Shown here piece by piece: positions 44,968 to 54,509 of a stretch of DNA of 64,000 bases. The notes under the pieces are model-generated. The model was not told where the DNA came from and did not search any database. It saw only the letters and a program-made list of their open reading frames with translations. Positions within the stretch are counted from its first letter, which is position 1; each line of letters begins with the position of its first letter. The DNA lies in NCBI GenBank assembly GCA_028687585.1, contig JAQTZV010000012.1, positions 1-64,000 of the forward strand, given 5' to 3'. The DNA is from Desulfuromonadaceae bacterium (GTDB lineage Bacteria; Desulfobacterota; Desulfuromonadia; Geobacterales; Pseudopelobacteraceae). The translations under genes and the position numbers were made by a program.

Positions 44968-46308
44968 ATGTATCGGATACTAATCATATATGCGGTCTTA
45001 CTGTTATCGGCTGTCACTGTCGAGGCTGAGACCGTAACGCTGTCACTTAAGGACGCAATTAATCTGGCCCTTGAAAACAACAATCAGGTCAAGGCGGCAC
45101 ATTTCAGTTCTCAAGCGGCGCAGCAGGGGATTGTTGCCGCCAATTCCCGCTATCTTCCCGCCATCCAGTTTGAGGAAACGGCCGTCGCATCAAATTCGCC
45201 GACTAATACGTTTATGATGAAACTCGACGAGGGGCGCTTTACCCAGAATGATTTCCAGATCAGCAGCCTCAACAACCCCTCTGCCGCACACGACTTCAAA
45301 ACCGCTCTGTCGCTTCAGCAACCGCTTTTTGTACCCTCACTCTCTCCGCTTAAGGAGATGGCCGTCAAGGATGCTCGGAAATCCGAGTTACAACTGGAAG
45401 CGTCCCGCCAGGGAATCGCCTTTCAGGTGTTTTTCACGTACCTCGAAGTACAGAAGAGCGATGCTCAGCTTAAAGCTGCAGATAAAGCGGTTGCCGATGC
45501 CCGTGAGAACATGCGGCTGGCAAAGGTCCGGACATCCTCCGGAGTTGGTCTAAGATCTGATGAATTGCGCTCTCGTACTCACCTGTCAATGATTGAACAG
45601 AAGCAAATCTCAGCCTATAACAACCTGATACTTGCACGGATGAAGCTGGCGATGCTTATCGGTATGCCTGAAGACAAAAACTTCGCGGTGTCCGGATTGT
45701 TGGGGAGCATTGAGGTTCCTGCGATGAGCGATCAGGTCATCAGTGAAACCCTGCTGAACCGGGTTGAAATCAAGCAGTCCAATGTAGATCTGGAAAAGTC
45801 GGATGCGGCGCTCAGGCTTGCCCGTAGCGCGTATCTGCCTACAGTTGGAGCTTTTGCCTCATATCAGTTGAATGCAAAGGACGCTCCCTTCACTTCGGAC
45901 AATGATGCCTGGAGTGCCGGTGTCTCTCTGAAATGGAATGTTTTTGACGGATTCCGCCGGGGAAGCGAGCGCAAACGGGCACTCTCCGGTCAATCGGCTG
46001 CACGCGAAATGCTTGAATCGGCAACGAAGAATGTCAGGTATCAACTCAAGGAAAGTTACCTGCGGCGCCAGGAAGCGGAAAAACAACTTGAAGTTGCCAA
46101 GCATGCGGTACTGGATGCCGAGGAAACGGTCAGGCTTCTCACGAAACGGTATGAGAATTCGCTGGCAACAATGGTCGAGCTGCTTGATGCACAAACGGCG
46201 CTTAACCAGGTCAGGGCTAATCTTGTGGAAACCGAGGCAGGGTACGCTCTGGCAGGTGGACAGGTCTATTACATGACGGGAACATTCGTGAAGGAGATGC
46301 TTAAATGA
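44968..46308 (+). CDS. TolC-family outer-membrane efflux protein (RND operon)
   Basis: A 446-residue outer-membrane factor: signal peptide (1-20, V-E-A), then two related halves of long helices with the typical L-S-L-K-D-A-I-N-L-A-L-E-N-N opening and Y-x-x-x-L-A-T-M-V-E-L-L-D-A-Q-T-A-L-N-Q near the end. It forms the outer channel for the pump encoded by the next two genes; its stop overlaps the membrane-fusion gene by 4 bp (ATGA). Confidence 0.9.
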   Translation: MYRILIIYAVLLLSAVTVEAETVTLSLKDAINLALENNNQVKAAHFSSQAAQQGIVAANSRYLPAIQFEETAVASNSPTNTFMMKLDEGRFTQNDFQISSLNNPSAAHDFKTALSLQQPLFVPSLSPLKEMAVKDARKSELQLEASRQGIAFQVFFTYLEVQKSDAQLKAADKAVADARENMRLAKVRTSSGVGLRSDELRSRTHLSMIEQKQISAYNNLILARMKLAMLIGMPEDKNFAVSGLLGSIEVPAMSDQVISETLLNRVEIKQSNVDLEKSDAALRLARSAYLPTVGAFASYQLNAKDAPFTSDNDAWSAGVSLKWNVFDGFRRGSERKRALSGQSAAREMLESATKNVRYQLKESYLRRQEAEKQLEVAKHAVLDAEETVRLLTKRYENSLATMVELLDAQTALNQVRANLVETEAGYALAGGQVYYMTGTFVKEMLK

Positions 46309-47417
46309 GGAATTATGTACTGTTTGTAACGATGGTGCTGACCGCTGCACTTGCTGCCGGATGCTCCAAGAAGCATGAGGCAGGAAAGAGTGAAAACGCA
46401 CCGGTTGTTGTTGTCAAGGGTGTTTCTCTGGAAACAGTCAAGACCGTAGCCGTACCGGAACTGCTGGACGTCGTCGGGAGCGTGCGTGCCCGCACCAGTG
46501 CGGTCGTCTCGACCCGTATTCCAGGCAGCGTCAGCGTGCTTCGGGTTCGCGAAGGTGACCGGGTGAAAAAAGGACAACTGCTTGTCCAGCTGGATGCCCA
46601 GGAAAACCAGGCCACTGCAGCTGTGGCAACGGCAGGTGTCGATGAAGCCCGTCGAGGGGTGGACGAAGCGATGTCGCGAAAAAAACTGGCCGACATAACC
46701 TTTGATCGCTACCAGAATCTCTTCAAAGAGCAGGCGATCAGCCGCCAGGAATTCGATGTCAGGCAGACCGAAAAAGATATGGCGGCACAGGGGGTAGCTC
46801 GTGCCGAATCACGGCTTACGCAGGCTCAGGCGGGTGCGAAAGCGTCCGCTACGATGTCCGACTATACCCGAATCATCGCCCCTATCTCAGGAATTATTGC
46901 CAGCAAACAGGCTGACCTGGGAGCATCTGTTTTTCCGGGGCAGCCGCTGATGACCATAGAAGACGACGGGACCTATCAACTGGAGCTGGCTCTGCCGGAA
47001 AATATAGCGACCAAGGTCAAGCCCGGTTCACCGCTGCAGGTGACGCTCGATTCCATCGGCAGTTCCTTCACGGCTAAAATAGCCGAGATCGTTCCGACAG
47101 CTGACCCGGGCAGCCGAACCTTTGTGGCCAAAATCGCTCTAAATCAGAAGGGATTGAAATCGGGTATGTTCGGCCGTGGCGCGATCTCTCTCGGTTCAAC
47201 GGTTAACGGCATCTCCCTGCCGAAAAATGCTGTTGTTGAACATGGCGCATTAACTTCAGTCTGGGCAGTTGACAAGGATAACATCGCTCGCATGCGGATC
47301 GTCAAGGTTGGCAGAACGGTGGGTGAGCGAGTTGAGATACTTTCCGGATTATCAGATGGTGATCGTGTGGTTGTAACCGGAACCGAGAAGGTTACCGAAG
47401 GGGCAAGGGTGGAGTAG
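46305..47417 (+). CDS. RND efflux periplasmic adaptor (membrane fusion) lipoprotein
   Basis: A 370-residue adaptor with a lipoprotein signal (lipobox L-A-A-G-C, Cys at about 20), a lipoyl-type half motif S-V-L-R-V-R-E-G-D-R-V-K-K-G-Q-L-L, a helical hairpin (about 100-165), then the matching second half I-S-G-I-I-A-S-K-Q-A-D-L-G-A and beta-barrel. It links the RND pump to the TolC-type channel and lies 3 bp before the pump gene. Confidence 0.9.
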   Translation: MRNYVLFVTMVLTAALAAGCSKKHEAGKSENAPVVVVKGVSLETVKTVAVPELLDVVGSVRARTSAVVSTRIPGSVSVLRVREGDRVKKGQLLVQLDAQENQATAAVATAGVDEARRGVDEAMSRKKLADITFDRYQNLFKEQAISRQEFDVRQTEKDMAAQGVARAESRLTQAQAGAKASATMSDYTRIIAPISGIIASKQADLGASVFPGQPLMTIEDDGTYQLELALPENIATKVKPGSPLQVTLDSIGSSFTAKIAEIVPTADPGSRTFVAKIALNQKGLKSGMFGRGAISLGSTVNGISLPKNAVVEHGALTSVWAVDKDNIARMRIVKVGRTVGERVEILSGLSDGDRVVVTGTEKVTEGARVE

Positions 47418-47420
47418 ACC

Positions 47421-50400
47421 ATGAAAAACCTCGGTTTTGCGGGAAAAATCGCCCGCTCTTTCATAAATTCAAAGCTTACCCCGCTGATCGTAGGAGCTTC
47501 TCTTCTGCTCGGCTTCTTCGCAGTAAAGATGACCCCCAGAGAAGAGGAACCGCAGATCGTGGTGCCGATGGTGGATATTTACCTCCCGATGCCGGGCTCA
47601 TCACCGCAGGAGGTGCAGGAGAGGGTGGTAAAGCCGTTTGAGGCCAAGCTGTGGGAAATCAAGGGGGTCGAATATCTCTACTCCATGAGTCGCCCCGGCA
47701 TGGGGATCATCACGGTCCGCTTTCAGGTAGGGCAGCCGATGGAAGAGTCCCTGGTCAAGCTGTACAACAAGGTCATGAGCAACCGCACATTGCTTCCTCC
47801 GGGTGCTTTTGAACCTCTGGTGGTGCCGAAATCAATTGACGATGTTCCTATTATGGCTGTGACACTCTGGTCTGACCGTTATGGCCATGGCACGCTGAGA
47901 ACATTGGCCCGCGAAGTTGCCGATGAGTTGAAAAAAAGCGAGAACACCGCTGAAACGACCATAACCGGCGGGCTTTCACGGCAACTGCGTGTTACTCTGG
48001 ATGCGCCACGTCTGGCAGGATATGGACTTTCTCCGCTGCAGGTTGCAGGAGCATTACAAAAAGGAAATTCGTCCCTGCCATCCGGCAGTTTTTCCAACGA
48101 CAATAAATCCATGCTGGTACAAACCGGCGACTTTTTCGATAATGCTGATTCTGTAAAAAGGTTGATTGTTGGGGTTTACGGCGGCAAGCCGGTGTATCTG
48201 TCTGATGTAGCCACGGTTGAGGATGGTCTCAACGTTCCGCAAGATTATGTCTTTTTCGGCATGGGGCCAGGAGCAGCACAAAAGGGCATTTCAGCGAATC
48301 CCAAACAGGACTACGCTGCGGTAACCATTGCCGTTGCCAAGCGTACCGGAGCAAATGCCACCTGGATTGCCGATGACCTTCTGAAAAAAATAGAATTCAT
48401 GAAAGGGAAGACCATCCCTTCCGATGTTCAGGTGACAATCACCCGCAATTACGGTGAGACCGCCCGGGAAAAGAACAACGAACTGCTGTTTCACATGTTT
48501 CTTGCAGCCATCTCGGTCACCATCCTGATCGCGCTCTTCATGGGGTGGCGTGCCGGAGCGGTGGCGGCAATTGCAATTCCGGTCACCCTGGCGCTGACCT
48601 TGCTGGTAATTTATCTGATTGGCTACACTCTTAACCGTATCACCCTTTTTGCGCTGATTTTCTCGATTGGTATTCTGGTTGACGATGCGATTGTCGTAGT
48701 AGAAAACATTCACCGCTTTTTCACCACCAAAGTGATGGACCCGTTGGAAGCTGCAATACGAGCGGTGGACGAGGTCGGTAACCCGACGATTCTTGCCACA
48801 TTTGCCGTCATCGCCTCTGTCATGCCGATGGGTTTTGTCGGCGGCCTGATGGGGCCGTACATGCGGCCGATCCCGGTAGGAGCCAGCACGGCGATGCTGC
48901 TCTCCATGTTCATCGCTTTTATTGTTACCCCGTACTTTGCCTTCCGTTTTATGAGGGGTAAAGCACATTTCAACGCCGAAGACGAGGTCAAAGTCTCGAA
49001 ACTGACCACTTTCTATCGCCGTTTGATGGGATCGTTCCTGCACAATTCCAAAATGCGGAGTGCGTTTCTGGCGGGAGTAGTGCTGCTGCTGCTTGCTTCC
49101 TGCTCACTGATTTATTTCAAAGCGGTCACCGTAAAAATGCTCCCGTTCGACAACAAGAACGAGCTGCAGATTATCATCGATTCTCCCGATGGTACTCCGC
49201 TTGAACAGACCGCACGAATGACAAAGGAGATGGGAGATGCGCTCCGTACTGTTCCCGAAGTAACGGATTTCCAGGAGTATATCGGCACCAATGCCCCGTT
49301 CAATTTCAATGGCCTGGTTCGGCATTATTATCTGCGCAAAGGGTCCAGTCTGGCCGATATCCAGGTCAATCTGCTTCCCAAGGATGAACGCAAGGATCAG
49401 TCTCATGCTATTGCCAAGCGGATTCGTCCGCTGGTGAAGGCGATCGCCGACAAATACGGCGCTCGGGTTAAAGTTGCCGAGATTCCTCCGGGTCCTCCGG
49501 TGTTGGCAACTCTGGTGGCCGAACTGTACGGCCCGGATGACGCTTCCCGGGCAGGAGCTGCCGCCAAGGTCAAGGCCATCATGGCCAAAACCGAAGGGGT
49601 AGTTGATGTTGACTGGTATCGTGAGGACAATCAGGCCAAACTGACCTTCACCGTAGATCGTGAAAAGGCCGCTCTTTCCGGCGTCTCGGTAGATGATGTT
49701 GCCAAGACCCTGCACATTGCCCTGAATGGCCAGGATGCCGGGTTGCTGCATATACCCAAAGAGAAAGAGCCGGTGACCATCAACCTTCGTCTTCCTGCAG
49801 GCCAGCGTAGTTCCGTTGCGGCATTATCATCGGTGTATGTAACCGGGGCCAGGGGGAATATTCCACTCTCAGAGCTGGTGCGAGTGACCAACGGCAGCGA
49901 GGAGAAAACCCTCTATCGCAAGAATCTTAAAAACGTCGTCTATGTGACCGCGGATGTGGCGGGGCAGATCGAAGCGCCGGTCTATGCGATTCTGAAGATG
50001 CAGAAGGAAATCGATGCCATCGCCTCGGCTGATGGACGAAAAATTGAAGTTCTGGCATCGAAACAACCCTGGAGTGAAGACCATCTCGGCATGAAGTGGG
50101 ATGGTGAATGGCATATTACCTTTGAAGTGTTTCGTGATCTGGGGATCGCCTTTGGGGCTGTCATGGTGTTGATTTACATCCTTGTAGTAGCCTGGTTCCG
50201 GGATTTCACGACACCTCTGGTGATTATGGCACCGATACCGTTGACTCTGATCGGTATCCTGCCGGGTCACGCCATGTTCGGGGCTTTCTTTACCGCCACC
50301 AGCATGATCGGCTTTATTGCCCTGGCCGGAATCATTGTTCGTAACTCTATTATTCTTATCGACTTTGCTGTGTTGCGCAGGAATGAAGGACTGCCTCTGG

Positions 50401-50636
50401 ACGAGGCGATCATTGAGGCCGGAGCGGTCCGTTTCCGTCCTATGTTGTTGACCGCCGCTGCGGTTGTAGTTGGAAGCTTTGTGATCCTGTTCGATCCGAT
50501 CTTTCAGGGATTGGCCATTGCCTTGATGTGCGGCGAAATTGCTGCGACAACACTGTCCCAAATTACGATTCCGATCCTCTATTTTCTTGTGCAACGGAGG
50601 AAAGAACCGCGTAAACCGGAAGTAATTGGTAACTAG
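47421..50636 (+). CDS. RND efflux transporter permease
   Basis: A 1071-residue inner-membrane proton-driven pump of the AcrB/MMPL-like superfamily (hydrophobe/amphiphile type by layout): first helix about 21-37, large periplasmic loops after helices 1 and 7, and the conserved helix-4 sequence F-S-I-G-I-L-V-D-D-A-I-V-V-V-E-N with the D-D proton-relay pair. Length is normal for the family. The substrate cannot be read from sequence. Confidence 0.9.
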   Translation: MKNLGFAGKIARSFINSKLTPLIVGASLLLGFFAVKMTPREEEPQIVVPMVDIYLPMPGSSPQEVQERVVKPFEAKLWEIKGVEYLYSMSRPGMGIITVRFQVGQPMEESLVKLYNKVMSNRTLLPPGAFEPLVVPKSIDDVPIMAVTLWSDRYGHGTLRTLAREVADELKKSENTAETTITGGLSRQLRVTLDAPRLAGYGLSPLQVAGALQKGNSSLPSGSFSNDNKSMLVQTGDFFDNADSVKRLIVGVYGGKPVYLSDVATVEDGLNVPQDYVFFGMGPGAAQKGISANPKQDYAAVTIAVAKRTGANATWIADDLLKKIEFMKGKTIPSDVQVTITRNYGETAREKNNELLFHMFLAAISVTILIALFMGWRAGAVAAIAIPVTLALTLLVIYLIGYTLNRITLFALIFSIGILVDDAIVVVENIHRFFTTKVMDPLEAAIRAVDEVGNPTILATFAVIASVMPMGFVGGLMGPYMRPIPVGASTAMLLSMFIAFIVTPYFAFRFMRGKAHFNAEDEVKVSKLTTFYRRLMGSFLHNSKMRSAFLAGVVLLLLASCSLIYFKAVTVKMLPFDNKNELQIIIDSPDGTPLEQTARMTKEMGDALRTVPEVTDFQEYIGTNAPFNFNGLVRHYYLRKGSSLADIQVNLLPKDERKDQSHAIAKRIRPLVKAIADKYGARVKVAEIPPGPPVLATLVAELYGPDDASRAGAAAKVKAIMAKTEGVVDVDWYREDNQAKLTFTVDREKAALSGVSVDDVAKTLHIALNGQDAGLLHIPKEKEPVTINLRLPAGQRSSVAALSSVYVTGARGNIPLSELVRVTNGSEEKTLYRKNLKNVVYVTADVAGQIEAPVYAILKMQKEIDAIASADGRKIEVLASKQPWSEDHLGMKWDGEWHITFEVFRDLGIAFGAVMVLIYILVVAWFRDFTTPLVIMAPIPLTLIGILPGHAMFGAFFTATSMIGFIALAGIIVRNSIILIDFAVLRRNEGLPLDEAIIEAGAVRFRPMLLTAAAVVVGSFVILFDPIFQGLAIALMCGEIAATTLSQITIPILYFLVQRRKEPRKPEVIGN

Positions 50637-50691
50637 AGAGAGGTCCATATGTTCTGGAACAATTCAAAAATTATCACAGGAGGAACGTGAG

Positions 50692-51072
50692 TTGAGCACG
50701 AAATGTCAGGAGGAAGCCGAGCAGCTCTATCGTTCGGGAAAATATCATTGTGCTGAAGCGGTCATGGAAACGGTACGCAGGCATTTTGCCGCTCACCTGT
50801 CTGAGTCTATAGTCAGCACGGTATCCGGTTTTGGTTGTGGCTCCGGCTCAGGATGCATCTGTGGCGCCGTTTCAGGCGGTACTGTCGCACTCGGCCTGGT
50901 CCTGGCTGACAAGAAGGAAACCACCCGCCTCACCAAAGAGCTGCACACATGGTTCAAGGAAAAGTACAGTGTAACCTGTTGCAAGATCATTCGCCAGAAC
51001 GACAATGTTGTCTGCCCGGTTCTGACTGGTAGCGTTACGGGAAAAGTTGCCGAGATGTTGGGAAGGAAATAG
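50692..51072 (+). CDS. C_GCAxxG_C_C family protein
   Basis: A 126-residue cysteine-rich protein of the C_GCAxxG_C_C family (probable redox or metal-cluster protein): H-C-A-E-A-V, F-G-C-G-S-G-S-G-C-I-C-G-A-V-S-G-G, then C-C-K and a late V-V-C-P. TTG 50692 follows AGGAGG at eight bases and is the best start. Genes of this family are common in anaerobes beside sulfur-handling genes. It opens the redox-gene run extending to 56582. Confidence 0.75.
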   Translation: MSTKCQEEAEQLYRSGKYHCAEAVMETVRRHFAAHLSESIVSTVSGFGCGSGSGCICGAVSGGTVALGLVLADKKETTRLTKELHTWFKEKYSVTCCKIIRQNDNVVCPVLTGSVTGKVAEMLGRK

Positions 51073-51093
51073 CTTTTGAGAAAGGACACGTTT

Positions 51094-51183
51094 ATGAAAG
51101 ATATGCTTGTTATGATTGGAATCCTGGTGTTCTGGGTTGTTCTGCAGAAATATATTCTGCCCCGTCTCGGGGTACAGACCTGA
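51094..51183 (+). CDS. 29-aa single-helix membrane peptide
   Basis: ATG 51094 follows AAAGGA and encodes a peptide with one hydrophobic helix (M-L-V-M-I-G-I-L-V-F-W-V-V-L) and a short basic end (K-Y-I-L-P-R-L-G-V). Clean ribosome site, conserved-looking composition and position between the C_GCAxxG_C_C and DUF2892 genes make it a credible micro-gene. Confidence 0.6.
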   Translation: MKDMLVMIGILVFWVVLQKYILPRLGVQT

Positions 51184-51240
51184 ATGTCTGACTCATGCGA
51201 CCTCGGGGACCGGGGCAAGAAAAAAGAAATCGAAAAAGGC

Positions 51241-51276
51241 AAATCCCCCTAAATCCCCCTTTATCAAGGGGGACTT
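51241..51276. repeat. C5/G5 stem-loop repeat
   Basis: AAATCCCCCT occurs twice in tandem, and the second copy pairs with its complement: TCCCCCTT (51254-51261) against AAGGGGGA (51266-51273). Similar elements are widespread intergenic repeats in bacteria; there is no T-run, so a terminator role is uncertain. Confidence 0.7.
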
Positions 51277-51295
51277 GAACTAAAGGAGTTACGTC

Positions 51296-51520
51296 ATGAA
51301 GGAAGAGTTTTACATCGAGCGTATTGTGCGAATTGTGGCCGGATCATTTATCATGATCTCACTTGCTCTGGCGCATTTTCATTCGCCAAACTGGCTCTGG
51401 TTCACCGGCTTTGTCGGTCTGAACCTGTTTCAGTCCGGCTTTACCCAGTTCTGTCCGATGTTTAATATTCTGCAGAAGATGGGTGTGCCGAGATTTCCGA
51501 AAAATTCCTGCTGTAAATGA
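51296..51520 (+). CDS. DUF2892 membrane protein
   Basis: A 74-residue protein with two hydrophobic helices and the DUF2892 pattern: E-R-I-V-R-I-V-A-G at the start, W-x-W-F-T-G-F-V-G-L-N-L-F-Q-S in the second helix and F-C-P-M near the C-terminus, followed by a C-C pair. DUF2892 domains are often fused to or beside rhodanese (YgaP type), and a rhodanese is encoded at 55217. The stop overlaps the next gene by 4 bp (ATGA). Confidence 0.85.
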   Translation: MKEEFYIERIVRIVAGSFIMISLALAHFHSPNWLWFTGFVGLNLFQSGFTQFCPMFNILQKMGVPRFPKNSCCK

Positions 51521-52350
51521 ACGTTCGAATTACAATCCTCTGCGAGAATTCGGTTGGGCCGCTTTCAGGGACTCTGGGGGAGCATGGTTTTTCTGCCCTG
51601 ATTGAACCGTCAGTAGGGGATCCATTACTGTTCGATACCGGCCAGGGACTGACCCTGCTGCATAATGCCAGGCGCATGAACAAAGATCTCTCTTGCGTGA
51701 AGCAGGTGGTCATCTCGCACGGCCATTACGATCATGCCGGTGGGCTGATGCCGTTGCTGAAGGATTATGGCGCAAAGCAGGTATTCAGCCATCCTTCTCT
51801 GTTCAGATCCCGCTACCGGGTTAAGGACACCGGGGAATGTTATTCAATATCAATTCCGGCAAGCCGTGAGGAGTTGGAGGAAGCAGGAGCCGCCTTTGAT
51901 CTTTCCAGGGAATTTCGTGCCATTGCTCCCGGGGTTTTTCTGACGGGTGAGGTGCCCCGAGTGACCGCTTTCGAGACCGGTGATCAGGGGCTGTATTGCG
52001 ACTGCGGCGGGCAGGAGCCTGACAGCACCCCGGATGATCAATCACTGGTATTGGAGACGGAAAAGGGTCTTGTCCTCATGTTGGGCTGTTGCCATTCCGG
52101 GGTAGTAAACACCATAGAGCATGTTGCCCGCATGACCGGCAGACGAGATTTTTTTGCCGTAGTCGGCGGCACGCATCTCGGATTCTGCAGCCAGGAACAG
52201 CTCACGAAGACGATAGCGGCAATCCGAACTGTTGGAGTCAAGAAGCTTGCTGCCGGTCACTGTACCGGCTTCGCCGCTTCAGCGCGCCTGTCACGGGAAA
52301 TGCCGAAGGAGTTTCAGGTGGCGATGGTTGGCTATACGTTGGAAGTGTAA
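51517..52350 (+). CDS. Metallo-beta-lactamase-fold hydrolase
   Basis: A 277-residue MBL-fold protein: L-F-D-T-G-Q-G strand, the metal motif S-H-G-H-Y-D-H-A-G-G, a later L-G-C-C-H-S-G-V-V-N-T motif typical of the group resembling 7,8-dihydropterin-6-methyl-4-(beta-D-ribofuranosyl)aminobenzene-5'-phosphate synthases, and a final G-H-C-T-G. The substrate is not determinable. It overlaps the DUF2892 gene by 4 bp. Confidence 0.85.
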   Translation: MNVRITILCENSVGPLSGTLGEHGFSALIEPSVGDPLLFDTGQGLTLLHNARRMNKDLSCVKQVVISHGHYDHAGGLMPLLKDYGAKQVFSHPSLFRSRYRVKDTGECYSISIPASREELEEAGAAFDLSREFRAIAPGVFLTGEVPRVTAFETGDQGLYCDCGGQEPDSTPDDQSLVLETEKGLVLMLGCCHSGVVNTIEHVARMTGRRDFFAVVGGTHLGFCSQEQLTKTIAAIRTVGVKKLAAGHCTGFAASARLSREMPKEFQVAMVGYTLEV

Positions 52351-52374
52351 TTTATATTCAAAAAAGGATTGAAA

Positions 52375-53823
52375 ATGAAAATAGTGCGTTTAATGTTTTT
52401 GCAACTGTTCGGACTTCTCGTGACCTCACTTGCCTTGGCATCCACCGATCACACGATGCTTGTCAAAGGACCATTTAAAACAGGAGAAGATGTCACCAAA
52501 GTATGTCTCCAATGCCACCAGAAACAGGCGGATGAATTTATCAAAACCACCCACTGGAAATGGAAGGGGACGCCCAATCACTTGAAAGGGAAGCAGAAAG
52601 ATGGAGAAGAATTTGGCAAAGCGAATATGCTCAATGCGGTGTGCACCTCCATTGAAGGTGGCAAGGACGGCGTTGTCCACGAACAGTGCTCCAAATGTCA
52701 CGCCGGCTATGGCTGGATGCGGGCAGATTTTGATTTCAAAGATACAGGCAAGATTGACTGTCTGATCTGTCACGCCCAGAAGGGGAACTACTCCAAAATC
52801 ATCGGTGGTAATGTCAATAAGCAGGCGATGGAAAAAGGGTCCATGAATCTTGATCTGGCGGCGCAGAGTGTCGCCGCTCCAACCCGAAACAACTGCGGAT
52901 CGTGCCACTATTTTGGTGGCGGTTCAGATTCGGTTAAGGTTCCCGGTATAGAATCAACGCTGGAGAAAAAGGATCGTAAGCTGGATGTGCATATGGGCAC
53001 AAAGGCGAGTGGTGGCGCAGACTTGGCGTGTCAGGCATGCCACATTACCAAAAACCACAAGATTGCAGGTGCTTCGAGCATGACTGCCCATTATGATGAA
53101 CGGGTCAACTGTGATAACTGCCATAATGGCGCAAAGACTCCGCACCAGAAATCTAAAAACGGCGGCATTATTTCAAAACACCTCAAAACTGTTGCCTGTC
53201 AAACGTGTCACATCCCGTACTTTGCACGATCACAGGCAACCAGAATGGAATGGTACTGGTCGGATGCCGGCAAGGATCTCAAGTCTGAAGAGCAGTTTGA
53301 CAAAGAGACCTACGTCAAAAAAATGGGGCGCTTCGTGTGGGGTATGAATGTTAAGCCGGTCTACGCTTGGTATAACGGAACGGTTGATCGCTACATGAAG
53401 GGTGATGTAATTAAGGATCCTTCGAAACCGGTGGTTATGTCAAAACCTGCAGGGAGTATTGCGGATAACACGTCTAAATTGTATCCCTACAAACTGTTTA
53501 TTGGCGATTTACCTATGGATTCAACCTTCAAGTACTTGAGCGTGTTTCAGCATTACAAATCATTCTGGGTTGATTTTAACTGGGAAAAAGCTTTGCTGGG
53601 TGGTGCAGAAGGTTCAGGTCTCCCCTACAGCGGTAAATACCAATTCGTCAAGACCGCCTCCTATTTTTCTCTCAGCCACGAAGTTGCCCCCAAGGAAGAA
53701 GCATTGACATGTGGTGAGTGTCACTTGTCCGGTACCCGTATGGACTGGAAAGCTCTTGGCTACAAGGGAGATCCGATGACTGTCGGTGGCCGCTTTGCAA
53801 AAGCAGTCGGGAAGAAAAAGTAG
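52375..53823 (+). CDS. Octaheme c-type cytochrome (tetrathionate reductase family)
   Basis: A 482-residue exported cytochrome with exactly eight C-x-x-C-H motifs: CLQCH, CSKCH, CLICH, CGSCH, CQACH, CDNCH, CQTCH and CGECH. The pattern and length fit the octaheme tetrathionate reductase (OTR) family, whose members reduce tetrathionate, nitrite or hydroxylamine in vitro. The signal peptide ends near A-L-A at about 22. It lies amid sulfur/redox genes, so sulfur oxyanion or nitrogen-oxide reduction is plausible; the physiological substrate is unknown. Confidence 0.9.
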   Translation: MKIVRLMFLQLFGLLVTSLALASTDHTMLVKGPFKTGEDVTKVCLQCHQKQADEFIKTTHWKWKGTPNHLKGKQKDGEEFGKANMLNAVCTSIEGGKDGVVHEQCSKCHAGYGWMRADFDFKDTGKIDCLICHAQKGNYSKIIGGNVNKQAMEKGSMNLDLAAQSVAAPTRNNCGSCHYFGGGSDSVKVPGIESTLEKKDRKLDVHMGTKASGGADLACQACHITKNHKIAGASSMTAHYDERVNCDNCHNGAKTPHQKSKNGGIISKHLKTVACQTCHIPYFARSQATRMEWYWSDAGKDLKSEEQFDKETYVKKMGRFVWGMNVKPVYAWYNGTVDRYMKGDVIKDPSKPVVMSKPAGSIADNTSKLYPYKLFIGDLPMDSTFKYLSVFQHYKSFWVDFNWEKALLGGAEGSGLPYSGKYQFVKTASYFSLSHEVAPKEEALTCGECHLSGTRMDWKALGYKGDPMTVGGRFAKAVGKKK

Positions 53824-53834
53824 GGTCGATAGAA

Positions 53835-54509
53835 ATGACCTATCTGCTTTTGTTTTTCGGAATCATTCTTTTCTTTGCCGCTATGGCGGGGCTGACGATG
53901 TATCGCAGTATGTTTGTCGCCACACGCGGCAAGAAAATACACGCCTACCAAGCTCCGCGTAAAGCCCTGCTCGTACTTGATCTTCAAGAAGGATACGGAG
54001 GGACAAACTCTCTGCAGCCTGCAACCGCGCCGCCGGAGGGAGGTTTGCTTGCCACCGTCAACAGCCTGATTGCCATGGCGGTTGAAACGGACATGGAAGT
54101 CGTTTATGTCCGCCAGGTGTTCAGTAATAACCTGTTCGTGCGATTGCATGGCGGAAGACGCGTTAGCAGGGTTATTGTGGATCGGAGAATAACGCGGATC
54201 AATGACAATGACTTTGAAAAGAACCGGACGGATGCTTTTTCGTGTCGTGACCTTGAGCGGTTTTTGATTGAACATCAGGTGGATGAATTGTATCTGACCG
54301 GAGTGGATGCCGCTTACTGCGTGTATTACACGGCGCTTGGCGCAAAAAACCGCGGATATGCGGTAAGTGTTGTGCTGGATGCCGTTGCAACTCGTTCTGA
54401 CATGAATAAGCTTATGGAGCGCTACCGACGCAAAGAGATTGGCGTAATTACCAGCAGTGAACTGCTTCAACTGGCGTCAGAAAGGAAACAGGATGACAAA
54501 TATACGTGA
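53835..54509 (+). CDS. Membrane-anchored isochorismatase-family hydrolase
   Basis: A 224-residue cysteine hydrolase with an N-terminal membrane helix (3-22), unusual for the family. The catalytic set is present: D in L-V-L-D-L-Q, K in N-D-F-E-K-N-R-T-D-A-F, and C in G-V-D-A-A-Y-C-V. The family includes isochorismatases, nicotinamidases and N-carbamoyl hydrolases. It is 11 bp downstream of the octaheme cytochrome gene and overlaps the methyltransferase gene by 17 bp, so it belongs to the same transcript. Confidence 0.8.
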   Translation: MTYLLLFFGIILFFAAMAGLTMYRSMFVATRGKKIHAYQAPRKALLVLDLQEGYGGTNSLQPATAPPEGGLLATVNSLIAMAVETDMEVVYVRQVFSNNLFVRLHGGRRVSRVIVDRRITRINDNDFEKNRTDAFSCRDLERFLIEHQVDELYLTGVDAAYCVYYTALGAKNRGYAVSVVLDAVATRSDMNKLMERYRRKEIGVITSSELLQLASERKQDDKYT

